From: a virus
Virus record (IMG/VR): IMGVR_UViG_3300020172_001410
Span: 1 to 36,316 of that record
DNA: 36,316 bases
Strand: one strand, 5' to 3'
Part shown: positions 17,901 through 26,682 of the stretch, piece after piece
Layout: the number at the start of each line of letters is the position of its first letter
How positions within the stretch are numbered: the stretch's first letter is position 1
Notes under the pieces: model-generated
What the model saw: only the letters and a program-made list of their open reading frames with translations
The model's database searches: none
What the model was told of the DNA's origin: nothing
Translations under genes and position numbers: made by a program

Positions 17901-20188
17901 CGATATACAAGACCTGCATTACCAAGACTAGAATCTTGAATAGGCTCAGCGACAAGATAGTTCATTACAGAGCCGTCATCCCAAGGAGCGTTTGCAGAAA
18001 CCGTGGGATCTGGATTTAAGCTCAACTCGTTATCATTTGAGGGATTAGAATACACAGTGTATATTCGCATCTTGTCGCCTGTTCCTACAGCAACTTGATC
18101 TCCCTTCTCCAGCTTTTCTCCAGCATTTGATTTCCAGAGGGTTCCCACACCCTTAACTTTTCTGATCGTTTCAACTTTAGTCAATGGTGATGTGAATGTT
18201 GCCGAAGGTAAAAGTTCGTTGATGCGAACTGACAACCTATACTTGGCGTTTACAACAGACGATTGGCTGCTCACTACAACTCTCTCAACCGTAGTTGTAT
18301 TATCTGCGATTGATAAAAATGTTCCTGGAGTGTAGTCTATGTTTATCGCTGTAAGTCTTTCAGCCTCTGTGTCATAGTCAAATATCAAGTCTGTGTTGGA
18401 CGTGCCCGCAAATGTAACATTCGTCACACTCTTTTTGTCATATTTGCTTATTGTTCCTGCAAATCTCAAGGATGGATTTGTTGTTACATCCTTAAATAGC
18501 ATGTTTGCAGTAAACGTTCCTGTTCCTGCACCACCAGGATAGTAGATCGATGCTAAATCTCTTGCGCTATACCCAGCCTCGAACTGAACATCGAAAATGC
18601 CTAAAGCATATACTGAGTTGAACGATCCATTAGCACCAGAATATAAAGAGATTGAGTATACTCGTGCCGTTCCTATCTTTGATGACGGCGACGGCGTTGA
18701 TTCTCTATCTGGTAGAACAACAGAGTGAAGTTCTATCTCATCGTATGACAGATTTGAATTACCAGCGTCTTGTATCGGCGGCAGTCCAACAACATTCTTG
18801 ATGAGTAGTTGTGTACCCTTGGGAGTCTGTACTGTTTGATTTTGAAGAAAGTCTGATGTTCGAGATTTCTTGATTGATACGTTCGTGATTACCGACTTTT
18901 GTTGAAAGTATCCTTCAACGTAGGCAGCACCCGGCTGAAATCTAAGACCAAGGCGACCCTCACACAACTTCTTAAAGGACTGCAAATGAGATGCGGTGTC
19001 ATACGAAGTTCCCGGATAGTAGCGGCCGTTGTGTGCAACAATTTTTGGAGTAGCATTTTCCGCCCAAGTAAGTTCAAAAACGTCTTTAGCAATCTGAATT
19101 GCTTTTTCTTGTGCCAACAACTCACTAAGCTCATCGCCACTCTCAAAAGGAACAGAAAGTGCTTCTTCTGTAAACAAACCTTTGTTGTCTGTGGCTAAGA
19201 AAGGTCTAGTCTCTACTATGAATGGCTTTGTTGTGTAGTTTCCAGACTCATCGAACGTTCTCTTAGCCAGTATGGCTTTGTATGGGTCGTTATAAGGATC
19301 CGTCTCTAACTGCCAGGCTTTCGTGATGATTCCCTTCGTGACAGTCAACAATTTAACAAAGTTTTGGTCTGTCGTGTTTAATTGTTTTACTACAAGTTTA
19401 CCTTCAATCTTCAACCGATCTGCTCCTGGAGCAGAAAAGTTAGATGCACCAGTTGCATTATCTAACAGACTTTCATCATCCTCAAATGTAACTTTTGACT
19501 GTATCATCTCAATACCAACTTCACATGTTGGTGATGCGTTCCATGCCAGGTCATCATTCACATTGTCTGGTGTGACAAACAGCCATTGTCTGTCGACCAA
19601 AACAAAATACTCTTCATAAAAATAAATGCTATCTGGAATTTCAATAGAAGCAATACGACCTACAGCATTTGTTGTTCCTTCTATTGTAGTAGTCAGAGTA
19701 GTTGTGACCGATGTTGTTCCATCGGGAAGAGTGTCCACAACATTAACAGTAAGTGTATCATTTTTGGCAAAGTTATTTGCTCCAGTTCCTGCCTTTTCTA
19801 ATGAGATGAACAGACGAACAAAGTCATCAGTCTTTTCATAACCTATAACCAATCCCTCAACACCAAGCTGATTATTAACTCTCTTATTCAACCAGTAGTT
19901 GTTTAAGTTACTCTCAGTTTGTGTTCTTGAATCTGATGTTGCAGGTATCTTCACAAATACTGTGGTTGGGTCATATTTACATCCAAGAGATGGACGAGGA
20001 CTTACAAGAGCAAAATTTTTGAATAGATGTTTACCAAATCGACCGATTTGATTTTGAATGATTGATTGAATTTGCGTCAGTTCTCGGGCCTGAATTGCAC
20101 GTCCGGGACGAAATAAAATCTTATAGAACTTCTTAGACTCTGTGTAGTCATCGAAGTACGGAGATGTGTTCAGGTCTATTTTTGTCAT
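11912..20188 (-). CDS. Giant DUF4815-type virion structural protein
   Basis: At 2,758 residues this is by far the largest gene. The N-terminus (MTKIDLNTSPYFDDYTESKK, then FYKILFRPGRAIQARELTQI and QNQIGRFGKHLFK) is the hallmark of DUF4815 proteins found in T4-like cyanophages and other aquatic myophages. Near residue 1,186 lies EERVKNLEYYTSLSLLESDT and near 1,910 lies DPLAQSFTVSEETGIFLTAI, both typical of the same long structural proteins. The rest is beta-rich repeats without enzyme motifs. The family is virion-associated and thought to belong to the tail or fibre apparatus; a proximal long-fibre or baseplate-peripheral role is inference. The ATG at 20188 has no clear ribosome binding site and lies 10 bases after a late box. 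The frame is unbroken throughout. Confidence 0.8.
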   Translation of the reverse strand: MTKIDLNTSPYFDDYTESKKFYKILFRPGRAIQARELTQIQSIIQNQIGRFGKHLFKNFALVSPRPSLGCKYDPTTVFVKIPATSDSRTQTESNLNNYWLNKRVNNQLGVEGLVIGYEKTDDFVRLFISLEKAGTGANNFAKNDTLTVNVVDTLPDGTTSVTTTLTTTIEGTTNAVGRIASIEIPDSIYFYEEYFVLVDRQWLFVTPDNVNDDLAWNASPTCEVGIEMIQSKVTFEDDESLLDNATGASNFSAPGADRLKIEGKLVVKQLNTTDQNFVKLLTVTKGIITKAWQLETDPYNDPYKAILAKRTFDESGNYTTKPFIVETRPFLATDNKGLFTEEALSVPFESGDELSELLAQEKAIQIAKDVFELTWAENATPKIVAHNGRYYPGTSYDTASHLQSFKKLCEGRLGLRFQPGAAYVEGYFQQKSVITNVSIKKSRTSDFLQNQTVQTPKGTQLLIKNVVGLPPIQDAGNSNLSYDEIELHSVVLPDRESTPSPSSKIGTARVYSISLYSGANGSFNSVYALGIFDVQFEAGYSARDLASIYYPGGAGTGTFTANMLFKDVTTNPSLRFAGTISKYDKKSVTNVTFAGTSNTDLIFDYDTEAERLTAINIDYTPGTFLSIADNTTTVERVVVSSQSSVVNAKYRLSVRINELLPSATFTSPLTKVETIRKVKGVGTLWKSNAGEKLEKGDQVAVGTGDKMRIYTVYSNPSNDNELSLNPDPTVSANAPWDDGSVMNYLVAEPIQDSSLGNAGLVYRLPNTDIRAIRGGTKDSPTYSSFAATYVASRYAVAAKTGGSPGAAISSTGIKYTLPAGNESFERGLSNYGLVDLDEGHWFELFSPGTGNVGTIGVSGETPSYRAEVKFSGQEITFNVDIGDSTTNNNRRFGLIVAVEKSQSVAKEGKKTLTKGNFAGAIPSYTGGGLVIPANLPNTNKKDSYKKISLGVPDVLRVTRIVESPNDQTDASALQTLPDGHNDITFKYMLDNGQRDYYYGIAEILLRPGYDAPKGRLRIEFDYFEHTVTGDYFSVDSYPWDSNTLDANLTEVQMTYDEIPEYSSERNGKYDLGSCLDFRPTCLPGNDAVQNGRYAFNVYRELPVQDFTCSYHVYEERRDKIFIDKDGKIKVKYGVPGLIANTPEDPADGLVLYDAQMLPYTEDYRKCILIMRDNRRYTMRDIGKIEERVKNLEYYTSLSLLESDTNNLVIKDALGQDKFKHGFMVDNFANESVSDTEHPDYTAALDKISGELKPRCFDNHIKLLETYSIPSYTGGTSRENNNYTLTGGLLTLNYTNVQYMEQPLASRLININPYQVQTFMGILKISPWTDTWRDTVVSEPLVVYDTSAYDFARQQFNQNGEKTDWNGTKTDWQGIDITQDRKADNVLKAGHSWPAKDGKYMSPKTGQLIDGTPKKGQWVTVPPGYANSGERVRYGHSGSGQEVYNNTLTMKGEQYATGIKSTIVEAGFSAPVSMGTRVIDARAADHIRSNEIKFEGKCFLPNSKLYAFFDGVDVSQYCIPDVNYGGKLETPDAIRRGPYSGLSCEFTSNTLTIKGNKTTDAGDQHKKSDGSDPTSTSRGTTLAGLSYDAITPFVPAPGQNEPDLDFVGCKLTGKVKLLRNDTTENILTHVKPGDYYLLGKSGDPATDPEATKFLKELSGTNTQQSVLVIDDLLGEYQVAIGGVKSDTLALISTPYMRSGTGYTATDYMMDETDAARSCVDLLEVLQKLYAKKYVDVSGSATTSHNVNNKEVVSANYIPATGTNTIASLILKLDDKVDFGSTATASVALKVKNRSTDKDIDQGTLTIQCDATGKIKGKFVIPDPKVDGNPRFRVGERVFRLTNSPKNEEVPTVSRAEAKYNASGWIDVKQEQLYSTKQFKIDSQYVEGNRTPISLSDTFESAGKVCPRDPLAQSFTVSEETGIFLTAIDVFFFSKDPVLPVILQVRPLDDGGNPSVKLIYEMTLDAEDVVVNKLDLAKQTLTVVGNPNGKDGFNKGPWTNTPSGNNTGVYHVMSKNQATGKNTAAIEHNKPFTYTTVGGVASPCEDMIPTRFVFEHPIYLPGNNTNYAFVLLTDSIQAPGTGVETLTQTYQVYMAQTGAAPITQLANTPTATPIHLLTALEDGEDDYNYILGTTDRLNTIPGSDGVLFKSINGISWESDQKADLKYKLYRAKFNTTRNAQIEFVNEKLSLSPLIYDPFETVEGQSQIRVYHRNHNIPADTGKVRFVGLPSSTSLNGIPYQVLARPEGHTILNPTLDSYIIELGTSNVATETGRIGGRTVAATGQLRFEEFLLRSNPVIPKDTEITWKFLGTTAKAAYDPDSTPWKSTDEVGFTHNTSIALPQSSMICSTMNEVAQLSANHRPGTGNSLKVIAYLSSKSEYISPVLDDERIAVDLKGVRLDDPVGTGLEYNNINNSSFDTIQILPATSTPAVSNTILQNEIFFSDTDSYLTGSNFYYEGKKVRGVGTLFLSELNVGDTIKHPMLDDTRKVLEIISDTEMYINEEFPLSDLPGGGDDGGGTTTLLYNPPYLRLKTGNSDVAAHLSTLDVGKYISVSGTTSGNRNFDNKRILAVKYTPTSTVSDVELTGAHNNTSTACLCEITVEHRLKDTATPGLEGSSTFVIKQLNNFIDEIAPMGGSVASKYVGKTMKLKESANTLRVMFDGCRPKNSKIELYYKVGSDSEQVPLDSKNWTKLEYSVETNGVLEEVTPEENPTQLSFSSYEANALQLPPFTLAKIKIVLRGGHTPLYPKMKNLRIIALED

Positions 20189-20198
20189 ACTATATGAT

Positions 20199-20206
20199 TA
20201 TTTATC
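20199..20206 (-). promoter_or_regulatory. Late promoter-like box GATAAATA before the giant gene
   Basis: The minus strand reads GATAAATA, overlapping the last codons of the gp8 gene. If used, RNA would start only a few bases before the ATG at 20188, giving an almost leaderless message. That is consistent with the lack of a ribosome binding site there but unusual. Confidence 0.4.
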
Positions 20207-20207
20207 A

Positions 20208-22046
20208 TCAAAATTCAATGATAGTTTTGATATCTTCGATCTGATCTACTGATCTAAGTACTGGCCTTCGGTTTTCGATGTAGAGAATGTCACCCGAAAA
20301 CTTCTTCAGTTCCTCGTTGCTAATATCACGAATGATTGCTCTAGCATTTGATACTGTTCCAGAAACTTCTTGGTCAAGCTCAACATTAGTATATCGTGTA
20401 TCTGGCGTTTGAACAAATGTTATTTCTCCAGTATATGCCGAAACCTCACTCGTTCTGTCAAAAAACTTGAAGTCGATTGCTTTGATTTTACCTAAAACAT
20501 CTCCAGAAGAGTTCTTGATTTCAATCTCCTCATCAGATTTGAATCCAGGATCTCCAGTAATTCCCAAGGTGTTTGCGGCAACAAACTCCACTTTAATTCG
20601 TTTTGTTGCCCTCAGTGTTTGAGATGTGCATAGAATTGGGTTTGTGGTTCCATCATTAACACGAGCATTTTGTAGAATTCCTATTTGTCTATAGTCATTC
20701 TTAACGGGAAAGTCAGCCAAATGTGGCTGTGCATTTTCATCTTCTTGATCTGTCCCTTCGTCGTATTTTATCTGGGCACTGACCATCACGAAAAATGCAC
20801 CCAAATCTTTTTCTGGATCTTTTCCAAGACCGGCAAGAGATGCTAGTAACACCCGCACGGAAGGAAGCGCCTGTGTTGTTCCAACAGCAGGTCGAACAAC
20901 ATCAGCAGAAACGAACGTTGCATTTTCTCCAGAGTCTAGTACATTGACAGAAACTAACTGTTTTGATGCAGAGTCTACCACAGGAACTAATATGGGTTTT
21001 GTAGATCCGTTTGAGTATACATCTAACTTCGGTAAAATGTTGCAAGCATAAGATTGTCCGGCAACGAGCCCAACAAACGTCTCTGATATTGAAAGACCAT
21101 TCTCTTGTGTTATATCATTGTAAGTGTAAGACGATATGTTAAAAATATGTCTGACATTAGTTGATGGATTAATAATATGTAAATGGTAGCCGGCGTAGGC
21201 ATTCGATATTTCTGAAGGAGATGTGTTTATCGTCGCCTGTTTATTAGACGCTGTTGATATAGTTACTGTCCCAGTATACACATTAGGAAATTGTGCTGGA
21301 GATGCCACATTAGTGACAACAACTCCCAGAACTTGCCCCTTCTTGGCAGCATTTTGAACCTGTATTTGTCCAGTGCCATTATCTTCATTTTCACCTAATG
21401 TCTTTATAGGAATCCAGGCGTCAGTCAAAAATTTTACTGCATCGCCTGATGTTATGCTTGTAATGTACTTCCATACATAATTATCGGTGGGTGAGTGTGC
21501 CAGATTTAGCGGGTTGCCGGCACGCATAGGCTCAACTGTACTAACACCTCCGTTATTATTCCATAAGCACACGAATAATTCATTCAAACTATTCAGCGCA
21601 TAAAAATTTCCAGCTTTTCTAAAACCTAAATTTGGGTCTGATATTTCACTGGCCGGTGTTGTCGCTCTCGCTCGCTCCACATCTTGTAGAGTCGGGTGTC
21701 TATGAAGATTTGCATCACCATCATCAAAGATTGAATATATGGTTCTTGTCTTCCAGTCACTTCGAGGTATTACTAAAGTAACATCACCCTGTCTAATGCG
21801 TTTTAGACCAAGCATTTCATCCCAGATTCTTCTGTCACTATTGAGAGTATCGTCGGGAAGCGGCGGATACAAATCTGCATTAGAAGATGTGATAGTGACA
21901 GAATCGGTTTGATTCTCGGGTGCCTTCCATGGGAGAGGTTTTCCCACAAACAAGTAGTAGTTCTTGTCAGTGACCGAAGTTGCAAAGTTCTTTATGAACT
22001 CTTTAGCGCCTTGAAGTCTGAAATTGTTTTTTATGATCGCTACCAT
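20208..22046 (-). CDS. 8: Baseplate wedge protein gp8
   Basis: The 612-residue protein matches T4 gp8 at both ends. Near the start it has 'FRLQGAKEFIKNF', 'YLFVGKPLPW', then RRIWDEMLGLKRI and VTLVIPRSDW, echoing T4 gp8's 'FGRSEPW', 'MWTHMMGTVKV' and 'AVIPRRDW'. The C-terminus YIENRRPVLRSVDQIED parallels T4's YMENRPPIIMAMDQTEE. T4 gp8 has 334 residues, so this one is nearly twice as long, with inserted beta domains in the middle, as in other aquatic T4-like phages. gp8 dimers join the baseplate wedge with gp6, gp7, gp10, gp25 and gp53. It follows the gp7-like gene after 47 bases and possible late boxes at 22138-22145 and 22069-22076. The start ATG at 22046 has only a distant AAGG. Confidence 0.88.
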   Translation of the reverse strand: MVAIIKNNFRLQGAKEFIKNFATSVTDKNYYLFVGKPLPWKAPENQTDSVTITSSNADLYPPLPDDTLNSDRRIWDEMLGLKRIRQGDVTLVIPRSDWKTRTIYSIFDDGDANLHRHPTLQDVERARATTPASEISDPNLGFRKAGNFYALNSLNELFVCLWNNNGGVSTVEPMRAGNPLNLAHSPTDNYVWKYITSITSGDAVKFLTDAWIPIKTLGENEDNGTGQIQVQNAAKKGQVLGVVVTNVASPAQFPNVYTGTVTISTASNKQATINTSPSEISNAYAGYHLHIINPSTNVRHIFNISSYTYNDITQENGLSISETFVGLVAGQSYACNILPKLDVYSNGSTKPILVPVVDSASKQLVSVNVLDSGENATFVSADVVRPAVGTTQALPSVRVLLASLAGLGKDPEKDLGAFFVMVSAQIKYDEGTDQEDENAQPHLADFPVKNDYRQIGILQNARVNDGTTNPILCTSQTLRATKRIKVEFVAANTLGITGDPGFKSDEEIEIKNSSGDVLGKIKAIDFKFFDRTSEVSAYTGEITFVQTPDTRYTNVELDQEVSGTVSNARAIIRDISNEELKKFSGDILYIENRRPVLRSVDQIEDIKTIIEF

Positions 22047-22068
22047 ATTGTATCATGCCTTATCAGAT

Positions 22069-22076
22069 TATTTAGC
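22069..22076 (-). promoter_or_regulatory. Late promoter-like variant GCTAAATA before gp8
   Basis: The box differs from NATAAATA only at position 2 (C for A). It lies in the gap between the gp7-like gene and gp8 and predicts a leader of about 16 bases. The same substitution occurs in the box before the spike gene (29609-29616), which suggests a tolerated variant rather than two chance hits. Confidence 0.35.
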
Positions 22077-22093
22077 TGCAAAATCTAGTTACG

Positions 22094-24802
22094 TTACTCA
22101 ATCGATATTCCACGGGTTACAATCGCATCTGGCATTATATTTATTCCCAAATTTGGACTCAATAGTGAGACTGGATATGGAATTTCTATAGTAGCAACAT
22201 TAGGTTCATGATGAAGTCGTTTTGTCGTTATTCTCTTTGTATTGATGTCCCTGTATATCACCTCAAACACATCTGACGTAGATGGTGAGTTTTGTGTGTG
22301 TAACAGTCGTATCGAAACGTTGCTGTGGGTGTTGTGTGATTTATCCACAATCAAATAGTCATAGTTATCTCTCAATGAAGTTCCATTTCTAATAACAAGT
22401 ATTTCTGGAACGTCACCTCGCTCAAGTGATTTTGGAATAATGTGCTTAAAGTGTCGTATTTGAGTGTTTGAGAATTGCATCGCAGGTGATGACAAATCTC
22501 CCCAATACAATGTGTTATCCACATTAGGAGTTTTTTCACAGTCGGCATGATATGTGTTATATGAGACTTCTTGACCATTATCGTCGAAAGAGTCGAGCCA
22601 TCGTGAAATGGAAGATTCAGTAGAAGGTGTGTACGATATGTTGATAGGATTATAGTCGGGATAAACAGCAGGCAAAGACTCTCGTTGAGCCTCTATTATA
22701 TTAAGTCTTTGTATGAAATCTTGCAAACCTACAGAAAAGAATTCGTTTGGGATATATCGAAACCTATCTCGATATATGGATCTCAACGATGCTCCTGCTG
22801 TGTTATGATTTCTGGAACATAGTCTGAGTTTTTGTGTAGCTGAACTGTGCTTGATGCCGTCCAATGCAGGAGATTTTTCTGGCCGGATAGCTTTGTGTTC
22901 TATTTGTGGTGCTTTTATGTCTAGCGCATGAGGTAAAAGCTGTTCTTCTGGCTTTGTGTGTCTGACGTTTATAGGAAGACTAACAAAAGATCCAGGCTCA
23001 AATTCCAGAGAAGCAACAACAATTATGTTCAAATCATTTCGGTAGATGGCATAAACCGAATCGGTTGATACTAGAGGAGAGTTAAAGAACTTGACTACAT
23101 ATCGATCCGATTTTGATGGGAATATAGGAGATGTTTTGAGTATAGTAAAATCAACATTCTGTTTTTGTGGTATGTCATTCTTTATTAGAACAAAATTTGG
23201 TATAGAGCTTATCTTGAATAGAGTTTGACGAGGATGTTGTTGAAACTTTCTGATTACCGGCGCAGTTTTTCTGGTCTCTATGCTGGCGTTGATGTGACTG
23301 GGATCTCTAAACCCACCATAAAACTTCAGTCCAAGGGGGTGTACCATATCTTTGAGATATGTTCTATATGTCTCTGCACTCTCTTTGTTATACACAACAT
23401 AGGAGAACTGCTGATAGAATTCTCCATCTTGAATATACTTGGACTCGCTAGGTTGGCCATTGTTTGATATGTAGTATCCCGAATACTCACAGAAAACACC
23501 TGGCGTTATATTGACTCTTGCGCCCAGCCCAGAAACACTCTCAACAGAGCTTATATCAGATTCAAAATTAGAAGGGAACTCATGCTCACCTATAGTGATT
23601 AAGAAAAATACTATCTTGTTGGTATAAAAATCAAATCTCTCTTTTATGCGAAAATATTTTTCTGTATTGTCGGACACTATTCTTAAAATCGATTGTGGCG
23701 AAAACTTAGAAGCAATTTGTGATTTTTCTGCTACACTAAAAGTGCCTGCTATTTCTAATACGCTTTCTGTTTGTTCTATAGACAGAGAGATTTTGTTAGC
23801 TGCCGAAGATACCGAAAATTTGATTTTAGGGGTTGAATTTTGCGGGCCAAGGTCTTTCGAGAAAGATGATTTGGAATAAACAACACCAAAATCTTTGACG
23901 GTCATTTTTTTGATTGATCCGTCTTGATTTATAGAAGAGACTTGTATCACCCCCATTTTTCCTGTTGATTGTTCAACAAGGAATGCATCACCCACTTGAT
24001 AACCAGAACCTGACATAGGTCGATCTGTATCAGGATCTATATCTAATGTTATTTTTGATACTATAGGCAAAACAGTGCCCGTAAAGTTTAATGTTCCGTC
24101 TGTTGCGTGAGAATCAATTTTCTCATCAAACTCAAACACCCCCGTTATACTTGAGACATTCAAAAACAACTCATAGTATGTTCCGTGTGGTGTTGGCAAT
24201 GTTCTGCACTTGTCTACAAATGCTTGTGTCCCGGTACTTCTTCCTACGATTGTTGCATTTTGAAGTTTCTTGGGATCTCCAGCAATCAAAGATATACGAA
24301 TCGATTTTTGTCGAATGTATTTTCCGTCTGATAATTTCAAGATGTCTTGTCTTGGGTAGTAGAACTCTACTGGAGAATCATACAGAGTTCTAAAGAAAAA
24401 CTGGAATGACTTTTCTGTGCCTTTTGACCTATAGAATTGTCTGATGTTTTTTAGGAGTGGTGCCTTGTTTGTCAGTACCGTTCTTGGAACATGAACAAGA
24501 AATTGGCGATGTAGTGCTTCTTGAAACTCGTCAATGGCATAATCGACATCTGCATATTCTTTGAGCCGTTTGATTTCGTATGATGTGTTTCCTTTAACAT
24601 CGAGCCAATCATAGTATGTTTTCAAAAATTGAACAAACTTGGGATGATCTTGTCTGACAAACTCAGGAAGTTGTGTTCCTATGGATGCTGTGGTGGATGG
24701 TTTATCCAATATAGAACACACCACAACTTTTGAAGGATCGCCGGTTCTCTCTTCGGATACAATACCAAAAGTGTTTTGATCTAAGACGAACTCTGAACTC
24801 AT
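22094..24802 (-). CDS. Baseplate wedge protein, gp7-like by position
   Basis: The 902-residue protein lies between gp6 and gp8, exactly where T4 has gp7 (1,032 residues). Its N-terminal 150 residues carry TQLPEFVRQDHPKFVQFLKT, then YYDWLD, and LLKNIRQFYRSKGTEKSFQF, then FFRTLY. This block is familiar from structural proteins of aquatic T4-like phages. The remainder is beta-rich with repeats such as 'VLIKNDIPQKQNVDFTIL' and 'ILVIRNGTSLRDNYDYLIVD', likely small beta domains. I see no direct motif match to T4 gp7, so the assignment rests on synteny and size. In T4, gp7 is the wedge scaffold that binds gp10 first and then gp8 and gp6. The start codon lies one base after the gp6 stop, so translation is probably coupled. 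Confidence 0.72.
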   Translation of the reverse strand: MSSEFVLDQNTFGIVSEERTGDPSKVVVCSILDKPSTTASIGTQLPEFVRQDHPKFVQFLKTYYDWLDVKGNTSYEIKRLKEYADVDYAIDEFQEALHRQFLVHVPRTVLTNKAPLLKNIRQFYRSKGTEKSFQFFFRTLYDSPVEFYYPRQDILKLSDGKYIRQKSIRISLIAGDPKKLQNATIVGRSTGTQAFVDKCRTLPTPHGTYYELFLNVSSITGVFEFDEKIDSHATDGTLNFTGTVLPIVSKITLDIDPDTDRPMSGSGYQVGDAFLVEQSTGKMGVIQVSSINQDGSIKKMTVKDFGVVYSKSSFSKDLGPQNSTPKIKFSVSSAANKISLSIEQTESVLEIAGTFSVAEKSQIASKFSPQSILRIVSDNTEKYFRIKERFDFYTNKIVFFLITIGEHEFPSNFESDISSVESVSGLGARVNITPGVFCEYSGYYISNNGQPSESKYIQDGEFYQQFSYVVYNKESAETYRTYLKDMVHPLGLKFYGGFRDPSHINASIETRKTAPVIRKFQQHPRQTLFKISSIPNFVLIKNDIPQKQNVDFTILKTSPIFPSKSDRYVVKFFNSPLVSTDSVYAIYRNDLNIIVVASLEFEPGSFVSLPINVRHTKPEEQLLPHALDIKAPQIEHKAIRPEKSPALDGIKHSSATQKLRLCSRNHNTAGASLRSIYRDRFRYIPNEFFSVGLQDFIQRLNIIEAQRESLPAVYPDYNPINISYTPSTESSISRWLDSFDDNGQEVSYNTYHADCEKTPNVDNTLYWGDLSSPAMQFSNTQIRHFKHIIPKSLERGDVPEILVIRNGTSLRDNYDYLIVDKSHNTHSNVSIRLLHTQNSPSTSDVFEVIYRDINTKRITTKRLHHEPNVATIEIPYPVSLLSPNLGINIMPDAIVTRGISIE
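22138..22145 (-). promoter_or_regulatory. Late promoter-like box AATAAATA inside the end of the gp7-like gene
   Basis: The minus strand reads AATAAATA within the last ~20 codons of the gp7-like gene, about 90 bases before the gp8 start. It matches NATAAATA exactly and could add late transcription of gp8 and the giant gene. It is the only exact match that I noticed well inside a coding region, so chance remains possible. Confidence 0.4.
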
Positions 24803-24803
24803 G

Positions 24804-26681
24804 TTATGATAGTCTTACATAATCTAGGTTTACTGTTGATACTTTGATGTCATCGTCTTGAAGCAACAAAATTTGATTCTTGTATGCAATAACGTCATCA
24901 TTTTTAGGCATGACATATATGTATATGCTATTTTGTTGAGATGGGATTTCATCAACTATTAGCTTGTCGATGTATATGTCACCTGTGTCGTATTGTACTC
25001 TTCCAACTTTTGCTATCGGCACCTTCATATTTGATGATGTGCGGTAGAGAACTAGATTTCCTTTTCCGTCATCGCCTAACGTGACCGACACATTAGCATA
25101 ATAAAATGGAGTGCTTGTGATAGCAGAAATGTTGTTTAGTATGTCACCTTTCGATATAGGATTTGATAGCTTTATAGTCTGCGTTAAGGCATTTCCTATA
25201 GAAGGTTGTATTTGATACTTGAGCTTGATCGTTGTTGCGTTACTTTCTATAGATGGATTTGCTGTGTCTATAAATGCAACCAATTTTGAGTATCGCAAGT
25301 CTGAGTCAAACCCTTGAATGTTGTTATCACGAAACTCAACAATCTTTTTTCTGACGAGGTCTTTTATTCCCGCATCGTCAATCTTCGTCTTTTTGCCAAA
25401 GTAGTTTACAGTGCAGTCTAGTGTGAGTCCAACATAGTCTGGCTCAAGAATTTCAACTTGAACTGAAATGAGATTCTTGGGACGAATATACTCTTCGATA
25501 ATACGCAGCTTCTCTTGTTCATTAAGACGCAATCCGGAAGCAGGTTTCATAGCAAAGAATACTTTGCCATATTCTGGAGGGCTGTTCTCTTCCCCTCCCC
25601 ACACTCTCAGATATTGAATCTTTGGTTCAATAATGCTGATGTCCTTCTGTAGTAAGATTTCATAATCGTTCTTAGTCACAGCTCTATTTTGAGCATCATA
25701 CATTCTGGGTGCACGATACTTGATTGCATCTGTTGTCTCTTTCTCGGCAAAATCTCTAGCTGGAATTTTTGTGGTGACTTTAGTTATCTCTTTTGGTACT
25801 AACTTGTCTAAATTATTTCGTATTGCTGTTACAGGTCCAATGTTAGAGTCGGTGATGTAGAACTTATTTGCACCGGCTGCTTCGCCAGTTCCGGGCACAA
25901 TATACTCTATCTCTATAACATTCCCTTGCTTCAGATTCTTGCCTAATATGCCATCACCAAATACTAACTCAAACTTAGATCCTGCAACTTCTTGTATGAA
26001 GTATATTTCATCCGTAGGACCCAGAAGAGTTAGGTCTTTGAATTCTGTGTATCGTGTTCGATTTGAACTCAAAGATCTCTCACTCACATAAACTGCCAAT
26101 GTCGATAGATCGATATTAGGATTTGGTATTATGAATTGCTGTTTTGTAGTTAGGTCCACCGTCCATGTATAGGTCAGTCTTTTGCCCTGAACTAGATGAA
26201 CATTTTTGGCAATGTATTTTGTGGGTGACACAGGAACTGCAATAGCGGCAGACTTTGGATAAAAAGAAAACTTCGACTGATCAATAAAACAATGAAATGC
26301 GTCGTCGGTTTGTATTAAGAACTCAGAACCAGGGTTGTAGTTGGTTGGCGCACGATTGTATTTCCCAGATGATGCATCAAAGTCAATCTCAACATCAACA
26401 AACGCACTAAGAGCACGACGAGATGATGGTGTGTAGCCTAAATGTTTTGCTATAGACACAACACTTTCACGCATATATGCGCTGTCTAAGAACATCTCGC
26501 TTGCTAACATATTCAGATAGAAGCCGTTGTATGCTGTATTGTATGCTAATACATCAAGCAAAACAGAAAATCCAGAACCATCAAAGTTGTAGTCTTTGAA
26601 CTTACTCTGACTCTTGAGATAGTTCTTTAGATTCTCTTTTATCTTAGCAAAATCAAGCTCAGTAAATTTGATCTCACTCAT
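24804..26681 (-). CDS. 6: Baseplate wedge protein gp6
   Basis: The 625-residue protein is close in length to T4 gp6 (660). Its N-terminus has the conserved pattern FTELDFAKIKENLKNYLKSQ, FKDYNFDGSGFSVLLDVLAY, then NGFYLNMLASEMFLDSA and HLGYTPSSRRA, shared by gp6 and the wider baseplate J-like family. The centre has 'FGDGILGKNL' and 'VPGTGEAAGANKF', also typical, and then ETTDAIKYRAPRMYDAQNRA with VTKNDYE, the strongest signature of the family. gp6 forms the inner ring joining the six wedges around the hub and drives sheath-linked conformational change. GAGG lies ten bases before the ATG, and the gene begins one base after gp25 ends. Confidence 0.92.
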   Translation of the reverse strand: MSEIKFTELDFAKIKENLKNYLKSQSKFKDYNFDGSGFSVLLDVLAYNTAYNGFYLNMLASEMFLDSAYMRESVVSIAKHLGYTPSSRRALSAFVDVEIDFDASSGKYNRAPTNYNPGSEFLIQTDDAFHCFIDQSKFSFYPKSAAIAVPVSPTKYIAKNVHLVQGKRLTYTWTVDLTTKQQFIIPNPNIDLSTLAVYVSERSLSSNRTRYTEFKDLTLLGPTDEIYFIQEVAGSKFELVFGDGILGKNLKQGNVIEIEYIVPGTGEAAGANKFYITDSNIGPVTAIRNNLDKLVPKEITKVTTKIPARDFAEKETTDAIKYRAPRMYDAQNRAVTKNDYEILLQKDISIIEPKIQYLRVWGGEENSPPEYGKVFFAMKPASGLRLNEQEKLRIIEEYIRPKNLISVQVEILEPDYVGLTLDCTVNYFGKKTKIDDAGIKDLVRKKIVEFRDNNIQGFDSDLRYSKLVAFIDTANPSIESNATTIKLKYQIQPSIGNALTQTIKLSNPISKGDILNNISAITSTPFYYANVSVTLGDDGKGNLVLYRTSSNMKVPIAKVGRVQYDTGDIYIDKLIVDEIPSQQNSIYIYVMPKNDDVIAYKNQILLLQDDDIKVSTVNLDYVRLS

Positions 26682-26682
26682 A

